Positions 23,098 to 34,690 of a stretch of 64,000 nucleotides of DNA are shown here, piece after piece. Every line of letters begins with the position of its first letter. Within the stretch, counting starts at the first letter, position 1. A program made the position numbers and the translations under genes. The notes under the pieces were generated by a model. The model made no database searches, was not told the DNA's origin, and saw only the letters and a program-made list of their open reading frames with translations. This DNA comes from Ditylenchus dipsaci (lineage: Eukaryota > Nematoda > Chromadorea > Rhabditida > Anguinidae): NCBI GenBank assembly GCA_004194705.1, contig SADC01001217.1, positions 676,517 through 740,516 of the forward strand. The letters run 5' to 3'.

Positions 23098-23180
23098 CAG
23101 CCTACTCTCGGTTATCACACATCATGGTTCCGGACCATAAGGTTTTAGAGAACTGGTGTGTGAGATAACGGCGAGAACTA
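23098..23180. mobile_element. Fragment of a pogo-like terminus
   Basis: TACAGCCTACTCTCGGTTAT with CACACATCATGG is followed by GGTCCGGACC-like dyad sequence and an inverted copy, GTGTGTGAGATAACGGCGAG. This is the usual layout of the CAGTC...CTCG miniature elements in this window. Confidence 0.4.
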
Positions 23181-23557
23181 GCAACTGGCGATATCAATTA
23201 AACTTCACTCGTGATATCAACCGATTGCTGCACCGCTGACCTAGTGGTTTATCAACTGGTCGATCAACCAGAAAATAATCGATCGGTCGATGACTGATGT
23301 GGCAGTTGAAAAAATCGAGGCGTGAACAAGTCTGCTTGAAAGCAAACTTTTTATTTGCGTTTACTTATCATTTTCGCAATACTAAGTTTTAGTGTTCGAT
23401 TTTGGTGTTATGTATTTTTCAAATGTAAATAAACATTTTAGTTGACATTTCGAAAAAGGAGGGTGCGGTCTCAACTCAAGAATAATATAAAAAATATATA
23501 AATTTATCAATCCTAAATGTATCGAGTTATTCATAAATATTATGGCTTCTTTCTTTG

Positions 23558-23812
23558 CTAGTTTTAGCTCTGGTTTTGTTAGTGATTTCATCTCTTGAAG
23601 CTTTAAAAATATTTTGCATATGCGCATATTACACACTCATGAATTATGTCTCGTATTATCGGTATGACTCTGACAAGCAATTTTCAGTAATTGGGTGTGG
23701 AGATTTTCTGAAAATTCACTTCTTTCTGGTGACTTACTTGGAGGATGGCCCGCTGGAGGTTATGCACAATGAAACTTACCACATAAAATTAGTCAAGCAG
23801 CTTATCAATTAA
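23558..23812 (+). CDS. Possible 3' exon of an unrecognised secreted or membrane protein
   Basis: An open frame of about 85 codons starts with a hydrophobic run (LVLALVLLVISSLEA) that could be a signal peptide, then YDSDKQFSVIGCGDFLK and a short tail ending at TAA 23,810-23,812. No in-frame ATG lies near the start, so an upstream exon would be needed; TTTGCTAG or TTTTAG just inside could be the acceptor. An AATAAA lies near 23,889. The family is not recognised and a chance ORF cannot be excluded. Confidence 0.3.
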   Translation, partial: LVLALVLLVISSLEALKIFCICAYYTLMNYVSYYRYDSDKQFSVIGCGDFLKIHFFLVTYLEDGPLEVMHNETYHIKLVKQLIN

Positions 23813-24433
23813 AGTATTGGTTTATTGTATTGTGTCATAATGTTGGTATTTATTATTGTTTTATTGTCACTTGAGTATGAAAAAGTTTAATAAAATTGTT
23901 ACTTAAACATTTAATTTATTACTTTAAACTAATTGAGAAAAACAATAAATAACCAATTTTATTTTGAGACATCTGCTTAACTTCCTATTCACTTGACCAA
24001 AAGCTTTTTCACCTTAAACACACACATTTTAAAAAAGGTCACTGCGTCAGATTTTTTTTTTCAAAACGGTGTAGGTAAAACATCCTCCAAAATTTGAAAA
24101 ACGGTGTAAGTAAAATGTCCGAAAACGGTCTGGTGCCACCCCCGTCAGAAATTTCTGGCTACGCCTCTGCTTAGGACGGTCATGTTGGGACGATTCGTCC
24201 CATTTTTATATTCAAAGCTCTTCAAATTAACCCTTTGTCAACTTTTAAATGGCAATATAAGTAATTAAAGACACTAACAGAAGCGGCAGAGTCTCTTTTT
24301 TTGTTTGACATACAACATCGACATTAAAGACAGTTAAAATAGGTTTAAGAGCCGTTTACCCCACCGTGCCCAGACCGTCCTAGGATCAAGTTTTCAAAGG
24401 ATTAGAGTAAAGCAAGCACTATAATCAAATTTT

Positions 24434-25405
24434 CGGCGCTACTGGCTTATACCCCCCCCCAAAAACAGCTACTTTCTTATACCCCCCCCCAATCCTCGGA
24501 CCTACTGGCTTATACCCCCCCAAAAATCAAGATTTTTGGGAGTGGTCAAAACATATTTTTAAGCAATAATTTCGCCATAAAAGGTCCAGAAAAGCAATTA
24601 AAATAGGGTTCAAGGGCTGTATTGGGAGGGGAAGGGACAAAACAAGGGCCACTTCTATAGTGCCTATAAGTACCAAAGAGTATTAATTCTCTTAGCGTTG
24701 AAGTCACTTTCAAACCCAGCCACTTGTGGTGCACGCAAAAGTATAAGGACTCTAAATGATCGGACCGATCAGCCGGGTGGATCCCGATGGTTGTCGTGTA
24801 AATTTTGGACGGCTGAGCCTCTGGCTCGTAGCCCCATGCCCGGAGAGGGGGGAAACCCTTTTCGGTCGTAAAATCAAAGATGTTGAACATAGTTTTGAAT
24901 GCTGGGGCCTACCGCATAAATAACTCTGGTATGCATGTTTTTTCATGCATCCAGAGTCGCTTTCGAGTGATTTGTGTCTAAGGTATGTGGGTGTGCGCAT
25001 CTCAACTCCAAGCCCCCAAGCCCCCTGCGCCCCGAAGGGGGCGCAGGGGCTTGAGAGTTAGAGATGCGCGCACGCACTTACCTTAGACATGATTCCGAGA
25101 AGTACACTTGATCATAAAATGCATATAGAGTCTATTTTTGCCACGGCCCGAGTTGAAAAACATGGTAAAGCAGCTAAAAAAAAGTGGCCCCTGTATTATT
25201 CCCTTCCCCTCCCAATACAGCCCATAATCCCTTTTAAACTGCTTTTCTGGTCCCTTCATGGCGAAATTATTGCATAAAAATGGTTTTTAGACACTCCTAA
25301 AAAAGTCGGTTTTTGGGGGGGTATATGACAGTAGGTCCGATTTTTGGGGGGGGGGGTATAAGAAAGTAGCTTTTTTGGGGGGGGGGGGTATAAGCCAGTA
25401 GCGTC
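24434..25405. repeat. Giant hairpin repeat (about 970 bp) with C/G runs
   Basis: The left end GGCGCTACTGGCTTATACCC pairs with GGGTATAAGCCAGTAGCG at the right. Runs of C (left) and G (right) are spaced by TATA-like boxes. At the centre is a compact GC hairpin around 25,015-25,060 (AAGCCCCCTGCGCCCC / GGGGGCGCAGGGGCTT). The same core recurs in the chemoreceptor intron (32,655-32,725) and, decayed, at 42,299-42,380. ORFs here are read-throughs of the arms. Confidence 0.8.
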
Positions 25406-25728
25406 AAATTTCCCATTTCGGACTAATTCTCTTTTTTATAAAAGCTCATGAAAAAGCACCCAAAAATTAGTCACAGTCCCAGGTTACCCCGGAAAAAGTC
25501 ATTAGTACGTCCTAACATACGCTGGCCTACCCCTAAGCCTAAGGCCTAAGTAGTTAGAACACAGGGTAGTTCGAAAATGGGAAAAAGGTACCTAACGTCA
25601 ATACCCCAAATTTTTTTGTCTCTTTTCATGCGAAATTATCGATTTTTTAGACTGATTTGAATATTTAACAGATAACTGGTGCTCTATTAATTTGGTCAAT
25701 TAATTTAACAAAACTATACGATAAAAAA

Positions 25729-28700
25729 TTAAACCATTTTTACTTTTTGCGGCTGTTAATCGCGCATTTAAAATCAATCGCCTGCAAGCTTGCTTCTAAA
25801 ATTTACCTCTTCCGTTGTTTTTAAGTTTTTTATCTCAACATAGCCGTTCTCTGGTTGACTCAGCTTTTGGTATATCACAGTATAAGCATTGACTACGTTC
25901 TCAAAAGTCCTATAAAAAACTTTTGTTTTTCATATTATAAAAATGAGCTACCTTTTTTGCACAGATTCTCTGATTCGAGCAGATGATATTTTTATCTAAA
26001 AGGCACATAACTATTTAGCTTTTACTCGAATAGTTACCGCTTGATTGCACTGAAACCCTTCTGGATGTTCCAAAAAAGTGTAAAACATGGTCAAAGCACT
26101 CGCCTTGAACAAATAACAATTTTTTTGCTTAAACTTCATAAAGAATACCACTCTCTCAGACTCCATGCCAGTTATTTTAGATAATGGACCTTGGTTCGGT
26201 TGATGAGCCAGGCACTTCGTGTACACATCCATGAGATCAGAATTGGTGAGAACTTGAGATGCTTGCTCACTTACTAACACATCTTCGTTTGCATCTATCT
26301 GTTTTGAAATCAAATATGGATATTTTTTAGCAGTAATTGTATAATAACCTGAGCTTTGATCATTTCCAGTTTGGTGTCAGTGAATTGATACAGAATAATA
26401 ACTGATCTAATGGTGTTCTACAAAGTTTAGGTTGTATTTTAAGTTTTATGAAGCGAAAATTTATGTTTTTAGTGGACTAAAATCCAATAATCTAATAAGC
26501 ATGAAATATTCACTTCAAATTTCCGGTTCTTTTGCAGTCTTTATTTAAAATAACTAACCATTGTGTTAAGCATGTAGACAGCCACATCTAATGGATTGTG
26601 CAAATTACTACAAACTAGTTGAACCGACTGGTGCAACGGATCAAGAATGTGCATAAATATCTTTAAACCAATCAATTGAATGGAATAGCATACTTTTGAG
26701 TAAGAAAAAAACCTTGGCATGCATGTCTTTTTTATCCAGAACTGCAGCAAATGCATTGTCATTCTGGGATTCGAGAATATCACGAAGAAGCAAAAGAGCT
26801 TGATGAACAGCATTTACAGGCAGGAGGTCGTAGTCGGGCACATCCATCTGTGGAAGATGATAATATTTCGAAAAAACCCAATTTTTTATAAAACAGGTCC
26901 ATTTTCCCATGTCTATTTTTGAAGTACATTAAATTTTAGATAAGATTTTTATTTAAAGGGGGGGGACACTTGGGGGGGGGTAGAGAAATGGGTTTGTCAA
27001 CCTGATGAAAAACCCATAAATGGGTTGCAAAAAGATTTTAAATATAAAATTATTTATGTGATTTTATGATGGGTTTCACTAAATATTGTCGAATAATGTA
27101 GTGAAACCCATCATAAAATCACATAAATAATTTTATATGTAAAATCTTTTTGCAACCCATTTACGGGTTTTCATCAGGTTGACAAACCCATTTCTCACCC
27201 TCCCCCCCCCAAGTGTCCCCCCCCTTAAAGCATAAGCACAATATAATAGTGTAGAGATGATGACAGACTAGTTCTACTGTCCCAAATTTTTGTCCATGTC
27301 CCGTTCCGGAGTTTCTACGAGTATGTGAAAAACTTTTCAGCGCCGATTACCGCTATGGCTGTATAACACAATAAGAAAATTTCGTTCCAAATACCAAATC
27401 GGTCTCTGATCATCATTTGTAAAAAAGCATTGATAGACATTAACGAAAAATCCATAAAAACGTGTTTTCTATTTTTGAGTGAATTTGCTAACATATTTTT
27501 GAATACTTACATTAGAAAGAATTCTCTGAACTGAGGCGCTGACCACGCTGAAAAACATGTTTTGAGTCAGTTCTGCCAAGTCATACAGCACTTTGACAAG
27601 AACTGCCTCTTTGTTGATCTCAGACCTGAATTTATTCAAATCAAAATCCTGAAGCCATGTATTCATAAAAGCTTACTCAAAACTTTTAGCATAGTAAAGA
27701 AAAAGTGAAGAAAGTCTATATAGCACCACAGAACTGCTTTCTTTAGAAACGATTTGCTCGACTCTGACTTTCAAGGGCTGACATAATGCTTCTGTTATGT
27801 TGGACAGCACCAATCTAATATTTGCAGAGACGCTTTCAGGTCGGCAGTTTTTGAGAACAGAGGTGGTCAGGATTTCTCTCTCATTTGCTATTGATCCACT
27901 TATAAAGGCTAGCATCTCACTGACATATCTAAAAAGACAAAAATACCAACTGCTTTGTTGTTCAGAAAATTGTTTAAAGGCATTGCCTTAATGGCTCATT
28001 AGACAGCTGCTCGATTGGTTTTTGCTGACCACTTTTGCCTGAAATGATGAGTTGATATGAGACACGAAAATTTTACATGCTTCGCTAATAACCTCCTTTG
28101 GTGAGCACGTCTATGTATGAACGCACAACGTTGCTTCTTCTAGCCCCGCCTTAATTCTACTTTTCAACAAATAACATTTGACAAGTTGTTGTCTTTTGCG
28201 CTACTTTTCTCAATTTTGATAGGCTTTTCAGACTTTGTAAGATTAGACGAAAATATTTTTTAGACAGTCTTTTTTTTTCTTCAGAAACAATTACGTCAAA
28301 GTCTTATCAAAGTGTCCAGTTATTGAATATCAATGAATTCTGGTCACTTCTTTACCAAAATGTCTGATAAAAAATTTACCATATTCATTAAGAGCATTTT
28401 CAAAAAGCTTTGGGCGGCTTTGAAGCAATTCCAGCGATTGATGAACAACTGGCTTCAAGTCAAAGAATTCAACATTGAGCAAACGACACTCTCCTGAAAA
28501 TTTTACAAAATTTTAAAATAAAGCTAAAAAAATTTGGTCGAAACAGAAAAATTCCGTCTTTTAACTGAAAAGTGCCATATTTTAGCAGAAAAGTGCCGCA
28601 TTTTTGAGTCTTGGAGAGAAAAGTGTAATAGTGTCAGGTATCTAAACAATTTTTTAATGTTTCAACACCGTCAGGTAGCCGTGTGACTTGAATTTCGAAC

Positions 28701-30520
28701 GGCGTATCATTTGCTGCAAGATCTTTACAAAATGTATTACAAAAAATTAAAGTATGAATAAAGTCGGAAAAATAACTTAATTCATACTTTTTTACCTTTT
28801 TGGGGTATATTTTGGAAAGATGTTGCAATAAATGATACCCCGTTAGAAACTAGAATCGCAGGGCTACCTTAAAGTTTTATCACTTTGAAATAAGTTGTTT
28901 ATATACCTACCTCTTTGACTAAAAGAAAAAAATACGGCACTTTTCAGTCAAAAGACGGCATTTTTAAGTTTCGACCAAAAATTTTACTTATAATGCAGTT
29001 GTGCACCACCTCATAAGCGACCTCGATTTTGCCTTGCAGTGAACTTTTTATCTCAACGCTAAGACTCGTGTATTTTAAAAACAATAGCGCAAAAACAAAA
29101 CAAACTTACAATGTTAAATTATCGGGCTCTCTTTCTAGCTGATGCGTGACATTGTCATAAATCTCGTTTAGATGTTTAAATGCTTTAAAGAAGCCATCAG
29201 AAAGTGTGCCATCTGTTTTCGGCTTGACTAAAGATTTATTCTCCTCGTCTGACAAGGAATACTTGGAGAAGAATTCGTTCAAGTATTCTTGTTTGGCTGT
29301 CAACTCTTCTCTAAAAATTTAGATAATTCGACAAGACAGTTTTCTTTTTTTTGAATTACAATAAATATTTAAATTTCATATGCGCTTGGGCGCAAGGTGG
29401 TCAGCGGAATAGGAATGGACTCACAAACATATGCGGTAACTTTTTTATAGTTTGGCCTGTGCGCTCACCTATTGTGCACTTACGCAATTCCGAAAAACAA
29501 TAAAAAAGGCAGGGAGAGGGATTGGCAGTTTTTTTAGAAGGGCATGCTCGTCACCAATCGGAATATTTTGAAAGGCGGATACCAGGTTTATTCAAACGAC
29601 AATTACATCGAAATCGAACCGACGACCGACTTTCGCAGTCCGCCGCTGCTTAACCCCTGAGCCACCCATACTATCAATTTTGTGTTTTTTGTTACATAAC
29701 ACACAAAAATACTAAAAAAAAATTTTCTTTTTTTTAAATTGACCTGGTATGAAAAAATAATGCTTTTTTGAATTGACCTGGTACGCCCCTTTCAAAATAT
29801 TCCCATAAGCGGCGAACATGCCCCTTTAAACAAGGCTAACAACTGTTAATCAGGTGAAAAAAATGTTGAAATCCTAAAAGTTTTATGGCTCCTTCAAGAC
29901 GTAAGTGTAAGGGTAAATGATTTTTGCATCGTGAAGACACCTCACATTTACACTTACATTAACACTTACATTTACACTCACACTTACGTCGTGAGGGAGC
30001 CATTAGGCAATTTTTAAAATAGAAATTTTTGAGTAATAGCGCTGTTAAAAAAATAAATTTCAAAGCACACTTTTCGCTCTGCAAATATCCGGTCCTCTTA
30101 AGCAAATCTCTTGTCTTCTCTTTGTTAGACTGTATTCTGTTGGTGAGGTTATGACAGATCTCATTCATTTTGCCGAGTTTGTCAACAAAGGATTGCACTT
30201 GCACATTTATCTAAACAAAAAATATTTTCAAATATTGCCTAATAAAAAAGTGAAAACTTTTTGGAAGTTTTCGAGATATAGCTGATTAAGCTCCAATTCT
30301 CTGTCTTCTAAAGCTATTCTGAGTCTTCTTTCGTCTGTTATGCTGGAATCACAGCCATTGAGTTTTTCCAAATAGGCAATACTATCCACAAATTTCTAAA
30401 ATATTGTTTATGATCAGTGGCTATTATGCTGCTTGCTTGGAAAACGCTTACCTCATCTTCTTCGAGTTTACTACAAATCAAAGACTCAATCCTAGCTTGA
30501 ATATTAGCGTTATTATCCAT
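25729..30520 (-). CDS. cog6: Conserved oligomeric Golgi complex subunit 6 (COG6)
   Basis: Subunit of the COG tethering complex for retrograde Golgi vesicles. Seventeen exons on the minus strand: 30520-30452, 30395-30258, 30210-30071, 29310-29110, 29058-28988, 28493-28380, 28149-28093, 28038-27987, 27928-27677, 27625-27511, 26847-26713, 26660-26559, 26417-26349, 26298-26038, 25995-25952, 25909-25807, 25752-25729. All phases agree, giving about 648 residues (632 if a 48-nt in-frame intron at 26104-26151 is removed; human COG6 has 657). Recognisable stretches: LKRTGYLQSEKEEL, ECRLLNVEFFDLKP, NEYGGARRSNVVRSYID, LTKGG, EMLAFISGSIANERE, CQPLKVRVEQI, and the end EEPQKVKMV. The intron after exon 8 (27929-27986) starts with GC. 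Several introns hold foldback elements. No coding frameshift was seen. Confidence 0.95.
26957..27224. mobile_element. Palindromic element in COG6 intron 10, TTAA-flanked
   Basis: Arms of about 125 bp start with G or C runs plus ACACTTGG and continue through AATGGGTTTGTCAACCTGAT. The flanks read TTAA at 26,953-26,956 and 27,225-27,228. The TTAA could mean a piggyBac-like target site, but the C/G-run termini are unusual. Confidence 0.65.
29538..29827. mobile_element. Foldback element carrying a tRNA-like sequence (COG6 intron 3)
   Basis: Terminal repeats AAGGGCATGCTCGTCACC... and ...GGCGAACATGCCCCTT are followed inward by TTTTGAAAGGCGGATACC and GGTACGCCCCTTTCAAAAT. Between them, on the minus strand, is a tRNA-like sequence with A-box TGGCTCAGGGGTTAAGC and B-box GGTTCGATTTC. 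The element at 51,763-52,121 has the same organisation. Confidence 0.7.
29886..30002. repeat. Short hairpin element in COG6 intron 3
   Basis: TGGCTCCTTCAAGACGTAAG pairs with CTTACGTCGTGAGGGAGCCA. The loop side contains several copies of ACTTACATTTACACT-like units. Confidence 0.65.
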
Positions 30521-30825
30521 TTTTAACAATAAAAGCTTAAAAATTTGTTAATTGAAGAATAGAATTGAATTTTTAATGTTTGCTTAGTATATGAGTTGGA
30601 TTTGTATGCCAGAAATTAAGAAATGGCGTGACTTTAAATAAGGTTTTCTATTGTCGGGACATTTTGAACAAGGCATGGACGTTTACTTCAAAAGTATTGG
30701 AAGACCATGAAAGAGATTGTTCTCCTTTTGCAAAATCTCAAATTCAAATTATTTAATTTCGAGTAATGTATATTTTGCGATAAGTAAAGCTGTGATCAGT
30801 GGTGAGAAAGCTGTGCAAAAATGAA

Positions 30826-31450
30826 TACCGTATATTCTCTAATAGAAGGCCCCTCTCTAATAGAAGGCCCCTCTCTAATAGAAGGCCCCTCTCTAATAGA
30901 AGGCCCCTCTCTAATAGAAGGCCCCTCTCTAATAGAAGGCCCCTCTCTAATAGAAGGCCCCTCTCTAATAGAAGGCCCCTCTCTAATAGAAGGCCCCTCT
31001 CTAATAGAAGGCCCTCTCTAATAGAAGGCCCCTCTCTAATAGAAGGCCCCTCTCTAATAGAAGGCCCCTCTCTAATAGAAGGCCCCTCTCTAATAGAAGG
31101 CCCCTCTCTAATAGAAGGCCCCTCTCTAATAGAAGGCCCCTCTCTAATAGAAGGCCCCTCTCTAATAGAAGGCCCCTCTCTAATAGAAGGCCCCTCTCTA
31201 ATAGAAGGCCCCTCTCTAATAGAAGGCCCCTCTCTAATAGAAGGCCTCCCTTGAGGACCTATATATCAGCCTAGAAATGAAATTCGCAAATCTGTTTTTC
31301 GCGTTTTCTTAGATAGCACGAGCTTACCTGATTCCACTTTTAAAATTTTGGTTGAGCACGCGAAAATCTCAAAATCTACCCAAATTTTTTCCGACTTTTT
31401 TAGGGTTGAAAAATAGAAGGCCCGGGCCTTAAAATAGAGAATATACGGTA
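30826..31450. mobile_element. TACCGTA-family miniature element hosting a minisatellite
   Basis: The ends are TACCGTATATTCTCT and its complement AGAGAATATACGGTA. Inside, adjoining the left end, is an 18-bp tandem array (see 30,835-31,245). Inside the right end, AAGGCCCGGGCCTT followed by CTATTTTTC carries a diverged terminal unit. It lies between the divergent 5' ends of COG6 and the chemoreceptor gene. Confidence 0.85.
30835..31245. repeat. 18-bp minisatellite, about 23 units
   Basis: The unit TCTCTAATAGAAGGCCCC is repeated about 23 times almost without change. One 17-bp unit (one C short, near 31,012) shifts the phase. The unit length is a multiple of three and contains no stop in two frames, which produces the SLIEGP and SNRRPL repeat ORFs. 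These are not genes. Confidence 0.97.
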
Positions 31451-31913
31451 AGTCTATACAATTCAGTCAAAAAGTTATGCTTATCTTTAAGAAACTCAAT
31501 GGGGGTTATCTGCGACAAGACTTTTTTTCGTCTTTATCTTGAAGATTATAAAAACACCCAGATTTTTTTAGATTCCTTTTTGTTTTAGTTGAATAAATGA
31601 TATCAATTTCTACGAATATTTTCTTCATTGTACAAGGCTAGTTATAACGTTGAGAGAAACTCTAAGTAAGGTTTACTTGTGGTTTTAACAGTAAAGGTAA
31701 TCATAAAAATTATTATCAATTTTCAGAATACAATTAGAATGAGTGGCTGGGTTCACCAGCTTTAGTTAAATCAAATAGTCAAAGTCCTTTCAATTTAATA
31801 AAAAAAATTTAACACGTTTAAAGCAGGTGTTTTGTTAGCTTAATGAAAATACTTTTATTTTTATTTTTCAGATTATAACTATTTTATATTAATTTTCAAA
31901 GTTATACTCTTGA

Positions 31914-33556
31914 ATGACAACAGTTCCAGATGCCTATTTTCATAAAATAGAACTGTTTTCTGACAACTATCTATTTGTTATTGATCTAGTAACGTATTTT
32001 ATACACGGACTGTTTTTATTATCTTACTTCTTGGTTCTGTTATTAGTGTTCAAAACTTCTCCAGTCTCCATGGCTGGCTATAAATGGCAAGTAGTGAATT
32101 TTTAGTAATCTCGCCCCTAATAAACAGATAGCAATGTTTCAGGTATATAGTTTCCAACTGCACAAATGCTATGCTATTTGAAGTGTTAGTAGGATTGGCA
32201 CATCCCCAAATACTATTCCCTTATCCTATACTAGCAATCGGAGGAATATTTAGAGAAATGGATTTAGATGACAACTTTATTTTTTTATATTCTGATTCAA
32301 TCATTTTTTGTTGTATTCTTATGCTATACTCAACAGCAATTATGTTCCTGTATCGTTATTGCCAAACTGTCAATAGCTGGTTTTATGAAAAAGTGCTCCT
32401 AGATTGGAAAAAAAGTTTTTTAGTGAACGTCTTCGTGGTATTTCTGTGTGCTATCCCGATCATATTGGGTTTACATGTTCAGTGGGCGCCAAGCAAACTA
32501 TTAAAAAGTTCATTGAGAAGAGTCGATCCTCTAGCATTTTCTCTTGTAGGCCAAAGATCTGTGATTGGTTTTTTGGTAAGTAGGTTTAACTTTCGATATT
32601 ACATAAACATTTATAGCAAAATTAAAGATTCTCTTAGTGTCTTTAAAAAAAAAATTCTCAACCCCAAGCAACCAAGCCCCCTGCGCCCCCTTCGGGGCGC
32701 AGGGGGCTTGGTTGCTTGGGGTTGAGATGCGCACACCCACATACCTTAGACGCAAATCACTCGAAAGTGACTCTGGATGCATAAAAATGTATGCATACCA
32801 GAGTTTTTTCATGCGGTAGGCCCAGTATTCAAAACTATGTTCAACATCTCTGTTTTTGTTCAAAATTGGCCCCTTTTCGGCCCATTTCCACCCAAATACA
32901 GACCTAAATCCCTTCAAAAATGGTCAAAATGGGTAATTTTGGGTGGTCCCAAAACTCAATTTTTTATTGACCACAACTCAAAAAATGCTTTTTTGAACTC
33001 CTGAAGCCATTTTAGGTCGATATAGGGTGTTTGGAAACACTTTTAAAAAAAGATGGTTGGGGGGGGGGTTTATCCAAATAGCGCCAATTATTTTTATGTT
33101 AAGCGCACAGAGAAACCATCAGGCAGACCATCAGTCCTTGCAATATGCTCAGTAATCCTAGGTGCTATTGTTTCAAGCATTATTATTGGCTGCATAATCG
33201 GTTGTTATCGTTTACTTAGTAATGCTAGGTCCATGCTTAGCAAAAAGACAGTGTCCCTTTACTTATCTTTAATCAATTGTTTGGTAATTGACATGTTTCT
33301 GGGAATATTTATGGTATTTATTCCATTTATTCTAACTGGTATGGCTTTCAACCGAGATTGGCCTCCAGCATCTAAAATGGCAACTATTACATTGCTTACA
33401 GCAAGTATTTATCCATTGGCAGCAAATATAACTTTAATTGTTTATATTAGTCCATACAGAAAAGCGACAATTAATATTGTGAAACAAGTTTTAAAAGTTA
33501 TTGGCATCGACTTAAGCACAGATGTGGTGTTTAAAGTGTTTGAGCTGACAACGTAA
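31914..33556 (+). CDS. Nematode Srh/Str-type seven-helix chemoreceptor
   Basis: Putative chemosensory GPCR of 352 residues in three exons: 31914-32086, 32143-32575, 33104-33556. Intron 1 is GC-AG (TG|GCAAGT ... TTTCAG|G), which restores the family motif GYKWYIVSN; a GT donor four bases later would break the frame. Membrane segments: VIDLVTYFIHGLFLLSYF, the second around LFPYPILAIGG, SIIFCCILMLYSTAIMFLYR, FLVNVFVVFLCAIPIILG, LAICSVILGAIVSSIIIG, SLINCLVIDMFLGIFMVF and ITLLTASIYPLAANITLI. The closing ISPYRKAT matches the PYR end of helix 7 in Srh/Str receptors. Intron 2 holds a foldback repeat. AATAAA signals lie near 33,716 and 33,732. The exact subfamily is uncertain. Confidence 0.82.
32636..33095. 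repeat. Hairpin repeat in chemoreceptor intron 2
   Basis: It starts with a perfect GC hairpin (CCAAGCAACCAAGCCCCCTG / complement) at about 32,658-32,722. It then continues as a partial copy of the right half of the 24,434-25,405 repeat, ending GGGGGGGGTTTATCC...AGCGCC. The intervening ORFs are artefacts. Confidence 0.7.
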
Positions 33557-33559
33557 ATA

Positions 33560-34365
33560 TTTTAACTTAGCTCTATCTCTTTTAGTAATACGATTTTTTA
33601 GCAGAAAAACGAGCTTTGTAGTTCCCATTGTTAACCAACAAAAACAGCAGACGTTTTTTACAGTAAAGTAGAAAAAAATAAGTAAAAGTTTTGAAATTTC
33701 ATGTAATTCTGTAAAAAATAAACTACTTTAATAAAATTGTATAAAAGCATGTGGTTGCAAAGTATCTATTAAGGTAACTGCTGTACGCCCCGCTGACGAC
33801 TCTTCAATGGGAAAAACAGCCAGCTATAAGATATTATTTCTGACTTAAAAGCTGGACGACTTTCTGGTGAAAAAAAAAAAGTTTAACGAAAACTACATCA
33901 AATGGTAAAGTCCGATAGGACCGAAGAGGACAATGGGCAGTCAAGAAATATTATCCACGTGATTTCAAAAACGATAAGCTTTAATTGATTAATAGACTTT
34001 AAATTTTCCATTTTTTAAGTCATTGATTTTTTGTTACAGTCGAGTCTCTCGATAGTGATCCTTCGCCATAATGGACACCATCTCCAGCCCCGGTAGGTCC
34101 TAAGTGAGCTTTTTGTCGCATTTTCTCATTCTGCATAGTAGTCAACCCCACCTCAATTATTCTTTTGTTTTTGTTTAGATAATATGATATTAAGGCAAGG
34201 CATGATTTGAGGATAAACATTTGAAGACCGACATTTTAAAAACCATATGCTGTATAGAAAGTCTCTCAATAATACCATTTTCACTAGTGATTTTCAGTTA
34301 TAACAACAGAAGAAAATAAATGTATTCAGTGCATAATAAGTAATTCTTTATTTTTTTGGGATTTT
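33560..34365. other. Chemoreceptor downstream region, no gene seen
   Basis: It contains a pogo-like left end (ACAGTCGAGTCTCTCGATAG) at about 34,036 without a clear partner. Nothing coding can be supported. Confidence 0.4.
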
Positions 34366-34369
34366 GCGT

Positions 34370-34690
34370 CGTTTTCCGCAAATGTCCTTCTGCAAATGAC
34401 ATTCAGCAAAATTTATTTCCTCAACTGCCGTTTCCGTAAATGCCGCAAATGTCGGTCTTGAAATGTCTTCCCGTTAATGTCGCTCCTAAATTGTCGTTCC
34501 ACAAAAGTTGGTCTGCAAATGCTCTGCCGCAAATGACGGTCTGTAAATGTCGCCTCTTCAAATGTTATGATTGCAAATAACCTTCTGCAAATGTTCGTAC
34601 GCAAACGTAGGTCCGCAAAAATCTAAACGCAAATGTTACTTCCGCAAATGACCTCCTGCAAATGTTAGTCCGCAAACCTCGCCATGCCAG
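34370..34690. repeat. Degenerate GCAAATG minisatellite
   Basis: The motif (C)GCAAATG recurs roughly every 15-17 bp, with intervals such as TCCTTCT, ACGGTCT and TTCGTAC. About 18 decayed units can be counted. No coding is implied. Confidence 0.65.

Noticed and set aside
28634..28828. ORF inside the COG6 locus as an additional exon
   Set aside because: The flanking exons (28,988-29,058 and 28,380-28,493) already join in phase and match the family without it.
30835..31245. Possible CRISPR array
   Set aside because: The repeats are directly adjacent with no spacers, and the context is a eukaryotic genome.
30799..31254. A 151-residue ORF of SNRRPL and SLIEGP repeats
   Set aside because: It is a translation of the 18-bp minisatellite, open in two frames because the unit length is divisible by three and lacks stops; the 17-bp unit shifts it from one repeat to the other.
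32531..32917. 128-residue antisense ORF
   Set aside because: It overlaps the chemoreceptor exon and the hairpin repeat in its intron; it has no independent support.
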